From assembly GCA_904501675.1 (NCBI GenBank), contig CAJGCL010000005.1, positions 1 through 31,982 of the forward strand: DNA of 31,982 nucleotides, written 5' to 3'. This document shows positions 16,442 to 24,330 of this stretch, piece after piece; positions within the stretch are counted from its first letter, which is position 1; each line of letters starts with the position of its first letter. The DNA is from Clostridiaceae bacterium (GTDB lineage Bacteria; Bacillota; Clostridia; Oscillospirales; Acutalibacteraceae). A program made the position numbers and the translations under genes. The notes below the pieces were generated by a model that had not been told where the DNA came from, ran no database searches, and saw nothing but the letters and a program-made list of their open reading frames with translations.

Positions 16442-17242
16442 TTATATATCTTCTTCATCTACAGGTAGCAAAAAATCGTCATCCAAAGTATCAAGACCCA
16501 TGTGGCTTGTATTGTATATTTTAGGCGCAACAAGCATTTTTTTACGTTCCTTGATTTTTTCGTCTTGCTCGAAAAGTATTTTTGAATTGTAATGGCGTAT
16601 TACGGCAAAACACATAACCACGAATAAGAAGTATTCCAAAAGGCTAAAGATATAAAGCATTGAATCACTAGAAAACAATTCTGCAAAAGATTCTCCGAAT
16701 TCAGTAAGGTTATATTTTGTTACAGAGTAGCTGATGCTTCTGTAAATTGCATAAAATGCACCGCTGAGAAATGATACAAATTCAAAGAAAACTAGTGGTT
16801 TTTCTTTTTTATCTCTTACAACATACAAAAGAGAAACTAGCGTAAACAGGAAGCTGTATGTTGCTATGGTATTAAATACACCTAAGAACAATTTTGAAAC
16901 TACAAGCCCTACACCTGCATCAAACAAGCCAAGAACAAATATTTCAACAGGCTTTTTAATAAAGCGAATAAGAAAAACAAATAATAGCAAAAACTTCAAC
17001 GTTTTGGTGCGTTTTTTGTTAACAAAATCTCTGTGGCGTTTATAGCCTACACCCTCGCCATTAAGGGAAAGAAAACACAATACTGCTATTATATAGAAGG
17101 TGTAGCTGGAAAGCTTACTACCATAATCACCTAAACTACTATTGAAGCTACCCGCGAAAATAAAGGCATTAGCCACAAAAAGAATAATACCATTTATTGA
17201 AAAAAGCTTCGCAGAATTAGATAAATATTCCGCCTTTGTCAT
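16442..17242 (-). CDS. Polytopic membrane protein of unknown function
   Basis: I do not recognise this 266-residue protein. It has about six or seven hydrophobic segments, a basic loop near residues 65-85 (GYKRHRDFVNKKRTKTLK), and a charged C-terminal tail with a basic stretch (KIKERKKM) and an acidic end (DTLDDDFLLPVDEEDI). No catalytic or transport motif is visible. The frame opens at 17290, but the start is placed at the ATG at 17242 because an AAAGGGGG site lies 7 bases before it and the product then begins MTKAEYLSNSAKL. It is bounded by minus-strand terminators on both sides, so it is probably transcribed alone. It could be a lineage-specific envelope protein. Confidence 0.75.
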   Translation of the reverse strand: MTKAEYLSNSAKLFSINGIILFVANAFIFAGSFNSSLGDYGSKLSSYTFYIIAVLCFLSLNGEGVGYKRHRDFVNKKRTKTLKFLLLFVFLIRFIKKPVEIFVLGLFDAGVGLVVSKLFLGVFNTIATYSFLFTLVSLLYVVRDKKEKPLVFFEFVSFLSGAFYAIYRSISYSVTKYNLTEFGESFAELFSSDSMLYIFSLLEYFLFVVMCFAVIRHYNSKILFEQDEKIKERKKMLVAPKIYNTSHMGLDTLDDDFLLPVDEEDI

Positions 17243-17274
17243 GGCTAAACCCCCTTTATAAACTAATGTTTCAC

Positions 17275-17303
17275 AAAAAATCGGCGACACATTGTGCCGC
17301 CGA
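17275..17303 (-). terminator. Intrinsic terminator after the GPH transporter
   Basis: A GC-rich hairpin (tcggcg / cgccga with further inner pairs) lies 11 bases after the transporter stop and is followed on the minus strand by six Ts. Confidence 0.8.
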
Positions 17304-17313
17304 CTACTTTAAA

Positions 17314-18876
17314 TTATTTTGTTTCGGCAACGCTCATTTGCTTTTTAGCTAATTCCTTAATTGCATCGGAATCACCTGTCATAGCAATCTTAGCGGCTTC
17401 ATCACGGCGCTGAAGGAGCTCTGCGTACATACGCTCTCTCTTTTCGCCTGAAAGGTCATAGAAAAGAATCGGAATAATGCCAAGAAGACCCGTTACTGTT
17501 GGAATAATTGTTGCCATTGCGAAAAGGCCAAACTTAGTATTATCTGTCTGAGCTTCGCCTCTTGTATATGAAGAAATATCATAACCAATAAGCTTCTTAA
17601 GCTGTAATGACAACGCGGAGTTAGCAATACTTGCAAGCTTCTTTGTAAGGTCTCTTGCAACAGAAGTCATAGCCTCTGTACGATAACCATTCTTCCACTC
17701 GCAGTAGTCCATAGACTCGTTATACATTTCACTAGGAATAACTCTACGAACGCCCCAGAATACCATATAAATGGCTTCCTTGATTGCCATAACAAAGAAC
17801 ATTGGTAATACCTTTTTGTAAATACCATTGTGCTTACCGCCTATCATACCGATAAGGAAAACCGGAATATCAAGGAGCGGCTGACTCTTTGTACCAAGAA
17901 GATAAAGCACTTTTGTTGAGAATCTTCTTCTGAACCAAGGAACAAGAGAGAATGAGAATGGGTTAATGATAGCACCGGGGATACCAGCAACCATCGTCAT
18001 TGAAGCAAAGTTAAGAACGTCTATGTAGTAGTCATTAATACTACCGCCAACGCTGAAGTTGGAAAGCGTTTCCGAAAGAGTAAGCAACAAGATAGGCTTA
18101 TTGTTTACAACAGATTTAAGACTCTGCATAACGCTTGGTGTCTCAACAGACTGAAGAACACGCTCACGGGTCATAACGCAGAAGATAAGGGAAGCTACAC
18201 CACTGACGATAGCGGTAAAGTTACCCATAAACATAAATGTTGATGTGTAAGAAAGGTTAATAACCTTGTTACCGATAAGGTCGATAAGAACCGTCAAAAT
18301 CTGCTGTGGCAACTTTTCACCTAACAGACCTGAGAAGAACTCTGCCATAGTAATAAGCCTTGTTCGGTCAACAGGATGGGGCGTTATGGTTGCCAACATA
18401 CCCGTTTTAGAAATAGCACGGAAAGTACCCGCACCCTCACGCACAACAGCAAGCAAGAAATATGTAAGGAACTTACCCATATCTCTGGAGCCCTTGCCCT
18501 TAAAGAGCATTGGGAGCAACCAATAGAAGCAAGTACCCAATGTACCAGGGATACCCAAACCTACAAGATAAGGTTTAAATTTACCCCAACGAGTACGTGT
18601 TTTCTCAACGATTGCAGCTGTAAAAATATCGTTAATAACATCCCAAAAACCATTGAAAACACTAACAAATGTCTGGTAGTCAAGGTCAATCTGGAGAATA
18701 CTTGTTACGAAACGGTCGTTGAAGGAGTCAATATTAAAACTCTGGCACATATCATAAACAACATACCATACAGTTTCTTTCATACCAACATATCTTCTGT
18801 TTTCATAGACATACTCACGGGAAGTAGCGTCTATTTCCGGCGTTTCGGCAACAACAGTGGTTTTTTCGTCTGCCAA
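17314..18876 (-). CDS. GPH/MFS-type sugar-cation symporter
   Basis: A 520-residue permease with about 12 membrane segments. FWDVINDIFTAAIVEKTRTRWGKFKPYL matches the signature loop of the glycoside-pentoside-hexuronide:cation symporters (MelB/XynB type), which take up glycosides with Na or H; in typical members this loop reads WDAxxDPxxG..DRTRxRWGRFRPW. The N terminus has about 35 hydrophilic residues before the first helix. The frame is open to 18966, but the start is placed at TTG 18876: CGGAGGTG lies 8 bases before it, the promoter would start RNA near 18931, and the ATG at 18906 has no good ribosome site. Substrate unknown; a mannoside or other glycoside is a guess from neighbouring glycan genes. 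Confidence 0.82.
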   Translation of the reverse strand: MADEKTTVVAETPEIDATSREYVYENRRYVGMKETVWYVVYDMCQSFNIDSFNDRFVTSILQIDLDYQTFVSVFNGFWDVINDIFTAAIVEKTRTRWGKFKPYLVGLGIPGTLGTCFYWLLPMLFKGKGSRDMGKFLTYFLLAVVREGAGTFRAISKTGMLATITPHPVDRTRLITMAEFFSGLLGEKLPQQILTVLIDLIGNKVINLSYTSTFMFMGNFTAIVSGVASLIFCVMTRERVLQSVETPSVMQSLKSVVNNKPILLLTLSETLSNFSVGGSINDYYIDVLNFASMTMVAGIPGAIINPFSFSLVPWFRRRFSTKVLYLLGTKSQPLLDIPVFLIGMIGGKHNGIYKKVLPMFFVMAIKEAIYMVFWGVRRVIPSEMYNESMDYCEWKNGYRTEAMTSVARDLTKKLASIANSALSLQLKKLIGYDISSYTRGEAQTDNTKFGLFAMATIIPTVTGLLGIIPILFYDLSGEKRERMYAELLQRRDEAAKIAMTGDSDAIKELAKKQMSVAETK

Positions 18877-18937
18877 AAGATACACCTCCGCAGTTGTGAT
18901 ATACATTTCAAGGTATACCACACCATTTATAAAGTGA

Positions 18938-18966
18938 ATTATACCATAGCCTAAAAAGCTTTGCAA
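18938..18966 (-). promoter_or_regulatory. GPH transporter promoter
   Basis: TTGCAA (18966-18961) and a perfect TATAAT (18943-18938) lie on the minus strand, spaced by 17 bases. The predicted RNA start is near 18931. This excludes the ATG at 18966 as a translation start. Confidence 0.78.
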
Positions 18967-19049
18967 CTATAATTTAATATTTTATGAAGTTCCAAAACAA
19001 CCTTGTGGGAAACATCAAAATTACTCTTGGCCGTTTGTTTATTTTTACC

Positions 19050-19086
19050 ACAAAAGGAAAAAGCAGACTGTTATGAACAGTCTGCT
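19050..19086 (-). terminator. Intrinsic terminator of the amino acid ABC operon
   Basis: A perfect 11-bp stem (agcagactgtt / aacagtctgct) with a 3-base loop is followed on the minus strand by a T-rich run (ctttttcctttt). It lies just after the ATPase stop. Confidence 0.9.
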
Positions 19087-19094
19087 ACATCTAG

Positions 19095-19841
19095 TTATAT
19101 AAGCACTTTTGAAAGAAAGGACTTAAGTCTCTCAGATTGAGGGTTATTGAATATTTCATCAGGTGTTCCATCTTCCACAATAACACCTTCGTCCATAAAG
19201 ATAACTCTATCTGCAACCTCTTTTGCAAAGCCCATCTCATGAGTAACAACAACCATTGTCATACCCTGATTTGCAAGGTCCTTCATAACATCAAGAACCT
19301 CACCTACCATTTCAGGGTCAAGAGCAGACGTCGGTTCGTCAAAAAGCATTACATCAGGCTCCTTGCAAAGAGCGCGAACAATAGCAATTCGCTGCTTCTG
19401 ACCACCTGAAAGCTGCTGTGGATAAGCGTGAGCTCTGTCAGCAAGACCAACTCTTTCAAGAAGCTCCATCGCCTTTTTCTCTGCTTCCGCCTGATTTTTA
19501 CCTAAAATTTTAGTCGGAGCAAGTGTCATATTTTTAAGAATATCCATATTCGGGAATAAATTAAAGTGTTGGAAAACCATTCCCATTTTCTGACGATGCT
19601 TATTTATGTTTGTCTTTTTAGATGTGATTTCAGCACCATCAAAAACAATACTTCCTGCTGTAGGAATTTCAAGAAGATTAAGCGAGCGAAGAAGTGTACT
19701 CTTACCACTTCCTGAGGGACCGATTATAACAACCTTTTCTCCTTTGTTAATCCTGCAGTTTATACCATCGAGAGCCTTTACAACACCACCTGTATAGTGC
19801 TTTTTAAGGTCGGTTACTTTGATTAAAACGTTATCGTTCAC
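19095..19841 (-). CDS. Polar amino acid ABC transporter ATPase
   Basis: A 248-residue ATPase of the GlnQ/HisP class that powers amino acid import. Walker A is GPSGSGKST (41-49), the Q-loop is MVFQHFNLFPNM, the signature is LSGGQKQR, Walker B is VMLFDEPTSALD, and the switch His is in VVVTHEMGFA. The longest frame begins at a TTG (19862) that lies inside the Shine-Dalgarno sequence itself (AAAGGAGG), so the start is placed at GTG 19841, giving MNDNVLIKVTDLKKHY. It overlaps the permease gene by 11 bases, so translation is coupled. It is the last gene of the operon before a strong terminator. Confidence 0.93.
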   Translation of the reverse strand: MNDNVLIKVTDLKKHYTGGVVKALDGINCRINKGEKVVIIGPSGSGKSTLLRSLNLLEIPTAGSIVFDGAEITSKKTNINKHRQKMGMVFQHFNLFPNMDILKNMTLAPTKILGKNQAEAEKKAMELLERVGLADRAHAYPQQLSGGQKQRIAIVRALCKEPDVMLFDEPTSALDPEMVGEVLDVMKDLANQGMTMVVVTHEMGFAKEVADRVIFMDEGVIVEDGTPDEIFNNPQSERLKSFLSKVLI

Positions 19842-20550
19842 TCTTACGCAACCTCCTTTCAAGCTTTCCTACAAGAGATGTAAGAACCATAACTATTACA
19901 AGGTAAACTATGGCAACAGTAAAGAGCGGTATGAAATATTCAAAGGTTCTGCCCGCAACCACATTACCTGATTTTGTCAAATCCATAACACCTACATAGC
20001 CTGCAACAGATGTTTCTTTTATAAGAGCGATAAACTCATTGCACAATGTAGGCAATACAGCCTTGAACATCTGGGGGATAATTATATAGCGCATTGTCTG
20101 AATATAATTGAAACCCAAACTTCTACCTGCTTCAAACTGTCCGTTATCAATGGACATAATACCTGCCCTGAAAATTTCAGCAACATATGCACCTGAATTG
20201 ATACCAAAAGCCACAATTGCAACAGGCACGCCATCTTTTGCAGAAACAAAAACCACAAAATACATAATCATAAGCTGAACAACAACAGGTGTTCCTCTTA
20301 TAACGGTAAGATAAACCTTACATATTGCATTTACAACAGCAAGCACCCAATAGCCTACACCGCCATGCATTTTCATGGACTCTCTGTTTTTATCAAAAGA
20401 TGAACGAACTGCAGCAACAACGATACCGATAACAATACCTAAAATCAATGCACCTGCAGTGATTTTAAGAGTATTGAAGAAACCATTTATCATAAGCTCA
20501 TATCTGCCATCGCCGAAAACAAACACAATTTCTTGCCAAAGCTCTTTCAT
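19831..20550 (-). CDS. Polar amino acid ABC transporter permease
   Basis: A 239-residue HisM/GlnP-type permease with about five membrane helices. The N-terminal GFFNTLKITAGALILGIVIG is the usual start of the family. The EAA coupling loop that contacts the ATPase is near EAGRSLGFNYIQTMRYIIIPQ, with the Gly and the hydrophobic spacing retained. RGTPVVVQLMIMYF is another family hallmark. The ATG has an AAAGGATGAG site. Only one permease gene is present, so it probably forms a homodimer. It sits between the binding protein gene, from which it is separated by a hairpin, and the ATPase gene, which it overlaps. Confidence 0.93.
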   Translation of the reverse strand: MKELWQEIVFVFGDGRYELMINGFFNTLKITAGALILGIVIGIVVAAVRSSFDKNRESMKMHGGVGYWVLAVVNAICKVYLTVIRGTPVVVQLMIMYFVVFVSAKDGVPVAIVAFGINSGAYVAEIFRAGIMSIDNGQFEAGRSLGFNYIQTMRYIIIPQMFKAVLPTLCNEFIALIKETSVAGYVGVMDLTKSGNVVAGRTFEYFIPLFTVAIVYLVIVMVLTSLVGKLERRLRKSER

Positions 20551-20589
20551 TCTCTCATCCTTTCTCTAAAGAAATATTCTTCTCTTTAA

Positions 20590-20620
20590 CAGAAAACAAG
20601 GGCGGAATAAATCCGCCCTT
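20590..20620 (-). terminator. Intercistronic hairpin between permease and binding protein genes
   Basis: A perfect 9-bp GC-rich stem (aagggcgga / tccgccctt) follows the binding protein stop and is followed on the minus strand by ttgttttctg. The T-run is broken, so it is probably a partial terminator or a 3' stabiliser that gives more binding protein than permease and ATPase. Confidence 0.7.
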
Positions 20621-20635
20621 AAATCCGGAAATTAA

Positions 20636-21409
20636 TCACTTAATATACTTGTCGATAACCTGCTTAACAGAACCATCTGCAATAAGCTCTTTAAGTGCTG
20701 CATCAACCCTTGTCTGAAGCTCTGTGTTATCCTTTGCGAAGCAGATAGCGTAATCTTCAACAGCATACTCTGTTTCAAGAATTTCAAGACCTTCGTTAGC
20801 TGCTACATATGATTTTGCAGGCTCGTTATCGATGATAACGCAATCAACCTTGTCTGCAAGAAGAGCCTGAACAGCAACTGCACCGTTATCATAACGAGTG
20901 ATAGCATCCTCACCGTAATCACCTGTTGCGTAGATATCGCCTGTTGTTGATGTCTGAACACCAATCTTCTTACCTGTGATATCATCAAGAGTCTTAATAT
21001 CGCTACCTTCTTTTACGATAACAACCTGAACACCTGTTGCATAAGATGTTGAGAAGTTAACCTTTTCAAGTCTTTCGTCGTTAACTGTAAGACCAGCCAT
21101 ACCCATATCATACTTCTTTGACTGAACGCCAGGTATAATTGAATCGAAAGCGATATCAACGATTTCAAGCTCCATACCAAGCTTGTCAGCGATAAGCTGT
21201 GCGATTTCAGCATCGATACCAACAATCTTGTCGCCCTCTACGTACTCATATGGAGGGAACTCTGCGTTTGTTGCCATTGTAAGAACTTTTTTACCTGCAG
21301 GAGCTGTTGTATCATCATTATCTGTTACAGGCTCTTTACCGCAAGCTGCGAAGCAAGCAACCATAGCAATAACAAGAACGATTGAAGCAATCTTTAAAAA
21401 CTTTTTCAT
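20636..21409 (-). CDS. Amino acid ABC transporter substrate-binding lipoprotein
   Basis: A 257-residue extracellular solute-binding protein, family 3. The N terminus is a lipoprotein signal with Cys23 in CFAACGKE (Phe at -3 is unusual but tolerated in clostridia), followed by an Asp/Thr-rich linker. The mature part has the usual ATNAEFPPYEYVEGDKIVGID start, the DSIIPGVQSKKYDM segment, and GLTVNDERLEKVNFSTSY, all typical of polar amino acid binding proteins. The specific amino acid cannot be read from sequence. The frame opens at 21445, but the ATG at 21409 gives the correct signal peptide and has a GTGAGG site. It is the first gene of the importer operon, behind a strong promoter and a 5' hairpin. 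Confidence 0.93.
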   Translation of the reverse strand: MKKFLKIASIVLVIAMVACFAACGKEPVTDNDDTTAPAGKKVLTMATNAEFPPYEYVEGDKIVGIDAEIAQLIADKLGMELEIVDIAFDSIIPGVQSKKYDMGMAGLTVNDERLEKVNFSTSYATGVQVVIVKEGSDIKTLDDITGKKIGVQTSTTGDIYATGDYGEDAITRYDNGAVAVQALLADKVDCVIIDNEPAKSYVAANEGLEILETEYAVEDYAICFAKDNTELQTRVDAALKELIADGSVKQVIDKYIK

Positions 21410-21432
21410 TGTAAAAACCTCACTTTTATATT

Positions 21433-21446
21433 TGTGCTTTCGCACA
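21433..21446 (-). promoter_or_regulatory. 5' leader hairpin with GAAA tetraloop
   Basis: In the leader RNA of the amino acid importer, TGTGC-GAAA-GCACA forms a 5-bp stem closed by a GNRA tetraloop. It lies within about 10 bases of the predicted RNA start, and may protect the 5' end. It is too small for a riboswitch. Confidence 0.5.
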
Positions 21447-21456
21447 TTGTGAGTGC

Positions 21457-21485
21457 ATTATATACCCGTAAATGTAAAATTGCAA
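21457..21485 (-). promoter_or_regulatory. Amino acid ABC importer promoter
   Basis: TTGCAA (21485-21480) and TATAAT (21462-21457) lie on the minus strand, 17 bases apart, the same boxes as the GPH transporter promoter. Confidence 0.8.
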
Positions 21486-21537
21486 CACTTTTTTGAAAAA
21501 ATATACATATTTATGCAAGCAAAGTGAATATTCCAAA

Positions 21538-21561
21538 AGAAAATTTGTTAACAAATTTTCT
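21538..21561. promoter_or_regulatory. 24-bp perfect palindrome, possible operator
   Basis: AGAAAATTTGTT is followed directly by its exact reverse complement, with no spacer. It lies in the divergent gap, 53 bases upstream of the importer -35 box and 25 bases before a TATAAT (21586-21591) that may serve the YhhN-like gene. The absence of a T-run argues against a terminator. The rest of this 215-base gap is A/T-rich with nothing else recognised. Confidence 0.45.
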
Positions 21562-21624
21562 ATATACAAAACCGAAAATATAGTGTATAATATTTTTATA
21601 TTCTAATGTATCAAGGTACTTTAT

Positions 21625-22299
21625 ATGATTTATCTGATTCTCTTAGGGCTTCTTTTTTTTATACAGTTATTTGCAGCATCCTGGTATGATTTGGCGAAAA
21701 AAGCAACTGACGAAAAAAAGGCTTTCAAGCACAAAATGATTTGCTCCGGCATTTACATAGCTTCGGTGCTCCTTTGCTCAGATATCAAAGGATGTTTCAG
21801 CAATACATATACACTATTATTCATAGCAGCTTTCATGGCACTATTTATCCACGACATTATTGAAGGAAAGGGCAACAAGATCAGCAAAATATTTTCCGCA
21901 TTACTGGGTGTTATCGGATATATTGCTATGGGTATAGCGTTATGCTATAAAAACCCAACCTTGTTTAGCGAAAATGAATTCGGTTTGATAATCCAGTATG
22001 CAATACCTGTTGCAATCCTTCTTATATGTGCTATCACATTAATAAAACCAGCGCCTGTTTCCCAGCTTATAGCTACTGTGTATTTAATCATATGCGCTAT
22101 TCTTACAGGTATTACCCTTCAGAAATCAGGAAATCCTCAGTCTCAGGCATGTAGTTGCGCAGTAATTATGGGTGCATCTGCATTGTTGATTTCTAACATC
22201 ATTTCTGTTTTTGACAAAAACAATGTAAAATCGCTGTTAAGAATAAATCTTTATTATTTTGGTCTTATGTTTATTTCCTGCTCTGTAGCAGTCATATAA
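21625..22299 (+). CDS. YhhN-like integral membrane protein
   Basis: A 224-residue protein with seven or eight hydrophobic helices and short loops. The C-terminal part GASALLISNIISVFDKNN, then a helix containing RINLYYFGLMFIS, fits the pattern of the YhhN/TMEM86 family, in which some members are lysoplasmalogenases. An Asp that would match the conserved family Asp is present in the SVFDK segment. The N terminus has no cleavable signal. The ribosome site is weak (AAGG, about 9 bases before the ATG). The LRR-dockerin gene begins 18 bases after its stop, so the two are probably cotranscribed. The family call is tentative; it could be another small polytopic membrane protein. Confidence 0.6.
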   Translation: MIYLILLGLLFFIQLFAASWYDLAKKATDEKKAFKHKMICSGIYIASVLLCSDIKGCFSNTYTLLFIAAFMALFIHDIIEGKGNKISKIFSALLGVIGYIAMGIALCYKNPTLFSENEFGLIIQYAIPVAILLICAITLIKPAPVSQLIATVYLIICAILTGITLQKSGNPQSQACSCAVIMGASALLISNIISVFDKNNVKSLLRINLYYFGLMFISCSVAVI

Positions 22300-22317
22300 A
22301 TTTCTGAGGAGAATGAA

Positions 22318-23391
22318 ATGAGAAAAGTTCTATCAATTATTCTAAGCATAGCTTTCATTATCGCCATTATTCCTGTTGCAGATGCCGCAGAATATAACGG
22401 ATTTGAATACCAGGCAAACTCTGCGGGCACATATGTTATAACAGGCTATAACGATTTTAAAACTGATTATGTAAACATCCCTGAAACAATAAACGGAATA
22501 AAGGTTACTGCTATAGGAAAAAGTGCTTTTCAGAACAAAACAACAATTTCCACTGTTAAATTTCCTGAATCTATAACCGCAATTGCTTCAATGGCTTTTT
22601 ATGGTTGCAAAAACCTTAACTCCGTTATACTCAGTTCAAGCGTTAAGTCAATCGGATCAAAGGCATTCAGTATGTGCACAGGTCTTACCGGTATAAATCT
22701 CCAGAATGTTCAGACTGTTGGTGAACACGCCTTTTACGGTTGTAGCGGTATCACAAACCTCTATTGTGGAAACGCACTCAAAGTTATCGGTGCATATGCT
22801 TTTCAAAAATGCTCAGACCTTACCTTTATAAAACAAGCACCAACCTTACTTTATATCGGCAACTATGCATTTGCAGACTGTGTTTCTATTACTTCACTTA
22901 CACTTCCAAACAAGCTTACTCACATTGGAAATAGTGCTTTCAAAAACTGCAAATCTCTTAACTCTTTAACCTTCGGTTCCGGAATCCTTGAAATCGGCGC
23001 ATACGCATTTGAAAATTGCTCTTCACTTACTGCGCTTACAATACCTAATAATATCTCCACCATAGGACGATATGCCTTCGCTCTCAGAAATTCCACATCT
23101 ACAGATTTTTCTCATAACATTTCTCTTACATGCACAAAGAACTCTCAGGGTACAAAATATGCAAAAATGCATAATGTTAGTGTATATATCACAGACCTAA
23201 ATAAAACCTACGCATATTTCGGCGACATAAACGGCAACGGAAAAACTGATAAAAATGATGCTAAATCAGTTCTTCGCATTGCCGCCTCAATGGATTACGG
23301 AATAACCGGAGAAAAACTTTTCATTTGCGATATCAACTGCAATGGAAAAATAGACACAGGAGATGTATCCTATATTCTCCGGAATTCATAA
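22318..23391 (+). CDS. Secreted BspA-like leucine-rich-repeat protein with C-terminal dockerin
   Basis: A 357-residue exported protein. The signal peptide covers about residues 1-23 (cleavage near ADA). From about 30 to 275 there are nine copies of the LRR_5 (BspA/Treponema) repeat, recognisable by IG-x-x-AF-x-x-C-x-x-L-x-x-I: SAF, MAF, KAF, HAF, YAF, YAF, SAF, YAF, YAF. Residues about 300-357 contain two dockerin-type Ca-binding loops, DINGNGKTDKNDAKSVL and DINCNGKIDTGDVSYIL. BspA-like proteins often bind host matrix or other cells; a dockerin could attach to a cohesin on the cell surface. No cohesin gene is in the window. A GAGGAG site lies 6 bases before the ATG. Its stop is one base from the stop of the convergent phage endolysin gene. 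Confidence 0.88.
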   Translation: MRKVLSIILSIAFIIAIIPVADAAEYNGFEYQANSAGTYVITGYNDFKTDYVNIPETINGIKVTAIGKSAFQNKTTISTVKFPESITAIASMAFYGCKNLNSVILSSSVKSIGSKAFSMCTGLTGINLQNVQTVGEHAFYGCSGITNLYCGNALKVIGAYAFQKCSDLTFIKQAPTLLYIGNYAFADCVSITSLTLPNKLTHIGNSAFKNCKSLNSLTFGSGILEIGAYAFENCSSLTALTIPNNISTIGRYAFALRNSTSTDFSHNISLTCTKNSQGTKYAKMHNVSVYITDLNKTYAYFGDINGNGKTDKNDAKSVLRIAASMDYGITGEKLFICDINCNGKIDTGDVSYILRNS

Positions 23392-23392
23392 A

Positions 23393-24064
23393 TCACTTTT
23401 TAATAACAAAGCCTTCGAAGCCTGCTTTTTTCAAGGCATAAAGATGCTTTTGTGCGTTAGCTTTTTCTTTGAAGGCACCAGTCTGAACTGTATACAACGT
23501 TCCGCTTTTCTGCGGGGCGTTGTTTTTTTCTGTTGGAAGAGCTACTCCGTAATAATTACAAACACCTTTTGCAATTGCTTCGCCAATAGCAGTTGTGTTT
23601 TTAATAATAAAACCAGAGCCCTCCTTGGTATCATGAAATTCACATTCACAGTATATTGCAAGTCCGTTGGTTGCTCTGCATTCATAAAAATCAGGTTTAG
23701 CTATAAGTCTTTCAGCACTCTTACCCGGGGTAATTGGCGCAAGACAATCAAACACAGCCTGCCCCGCTTTTTTTCGCTCACCATCAAGGGAATAAAGCAA
23801 CACCTGAGTGCCACCTGTAACATTATGCTTTGCTGTTGCATTTGTGTGAATTGCAATATGCATATCAGCACCAAACGCGTTACTTTCCCTCACTCGCTGA
23901 TACATATCATTATTATATGTACACATTACAGTAAAACCTGCTTTTTTAAGATATGCTTCGCAAGCCTCGGCTATTTTATGACACTGAATTTTTTCGTTTG
24001 TGTTTCCCGTTGCGTACATATTACCGTTCTGATTGCTTGGAGAAATATAAACACGCTTACTCAA
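23393..24064 (-). CDS. Phage endolysin: N-acetylmuramoyl-L-alanine amidase with SPOR domain
   Basis: A 223-residue endolysin that cleaves the bond between muramic acid and the stem peptide. Residues 4-175 are an Amidase_3 fold: VYISPSNQ at the first strand, Glu24 in NTNEKI, His73 in HIAIHTNA (the usual SIHAN), and Glu140 in IYCECEFHD as the likely catalytic Glu. The first metal-binding His of the usual DPGHGG is replaced here by SPSNQ. Residues 188-223 (YTVQTGAFKEKANAQKHL) are a SPOR domain, which binds denuded glycan. The start is TTG at 24064, overlapping the holin stop by four bases, with an AGAGGTGG site. The next Met would remove the first strand. It is the last gene of the lysis cassette. 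Confidence 0.9.
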   Translation of the reverse strand: MSKRVYISPSNQNGNMYATGNTNEKIQCHKIAEACEAYLKKAGFTVMCTYNNDMYQRVRESNAFGADMHIAIHTNATAKHNVTGGTQVLLYSLDGERKKAGQAVFDCLAPITPGKSAERLIAKPDFYECRATNGLAIYCECEFHDTKEGSGFIIKNTTAIGEAIAKGVCNYYGVALPTEKNNAPQKSGTLYTVQTGAFKEKANAQKHLYALKKAGFEGFVIKK

Positions 24065-24330
24065 TGTACCACCTCTGAAAACGTTTCTTCGCTATAGTAT
24101 GTCATTGCTCTATCGCTATCTGATATACCCTGAGTTGTTGGGTCAACAATAACGCCTGCTAACGCGAGAACATTAACAAATAAACCACACAATTCCAAAA
24201 ACTCATTTTCGTCTACCGCAGGAACAACATCCGCCACAGCCAAAAGTTTATACATAAACGATACACAAACAGTTATCGCACTTATAAGAAAAGTTTTGTT
24301 TTTTAATCTAATTTTTAAATTTATTTTCAA
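24061..24330 (-). CDS. Phage holin, phiLC3 family
   Basis: An 89-residue holin that opens the membrane to release the endolysin at lysis. The N terminus MKINLKIRLKNKTF, a first hydrophobic helix near 14-33, a second helix near 46-62 and the end VDPTTQGISDSDRAMTYY are diagnostic of the phiLC3 (Phage_holin_1) family. The start is TTG at 24330, with a CGGAGG site 8 bases before it and no ATG alternative. It overlaps the endolysin gene by four bases (TTGA), so translation is coupled. Confidence 0.93.
   Translation of the reverse strand: MKINLKIRLKNKTFLISAITVCVSFMYKLLAVADVVPAVDENEFLELCGLFVNVLALAGVIVDPTTQGISDSDRAMTYYSEETFSEVVH

Noticed and set aside
18376..18954. 192-residue plus-strand frame opposite the GPH transporter
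   Set aside because: Shadow frame; the minus strand has the transporter signature and a promoter.
21538..21561. Palindrome as terminator or insertion sequence end
   Set aside because: There is no T-run after it, no GC-rich stem, no transposase gene and no matching copy seen in the window.
23363..24097. 244-residue plus-strand frame opposite the endolysin
   Set aside because: It is the shadow of the amidase-SPOR gene. The Cys- and Phe-rich translation has no recognisable domain and the minus-strand frame has clear family motifs.
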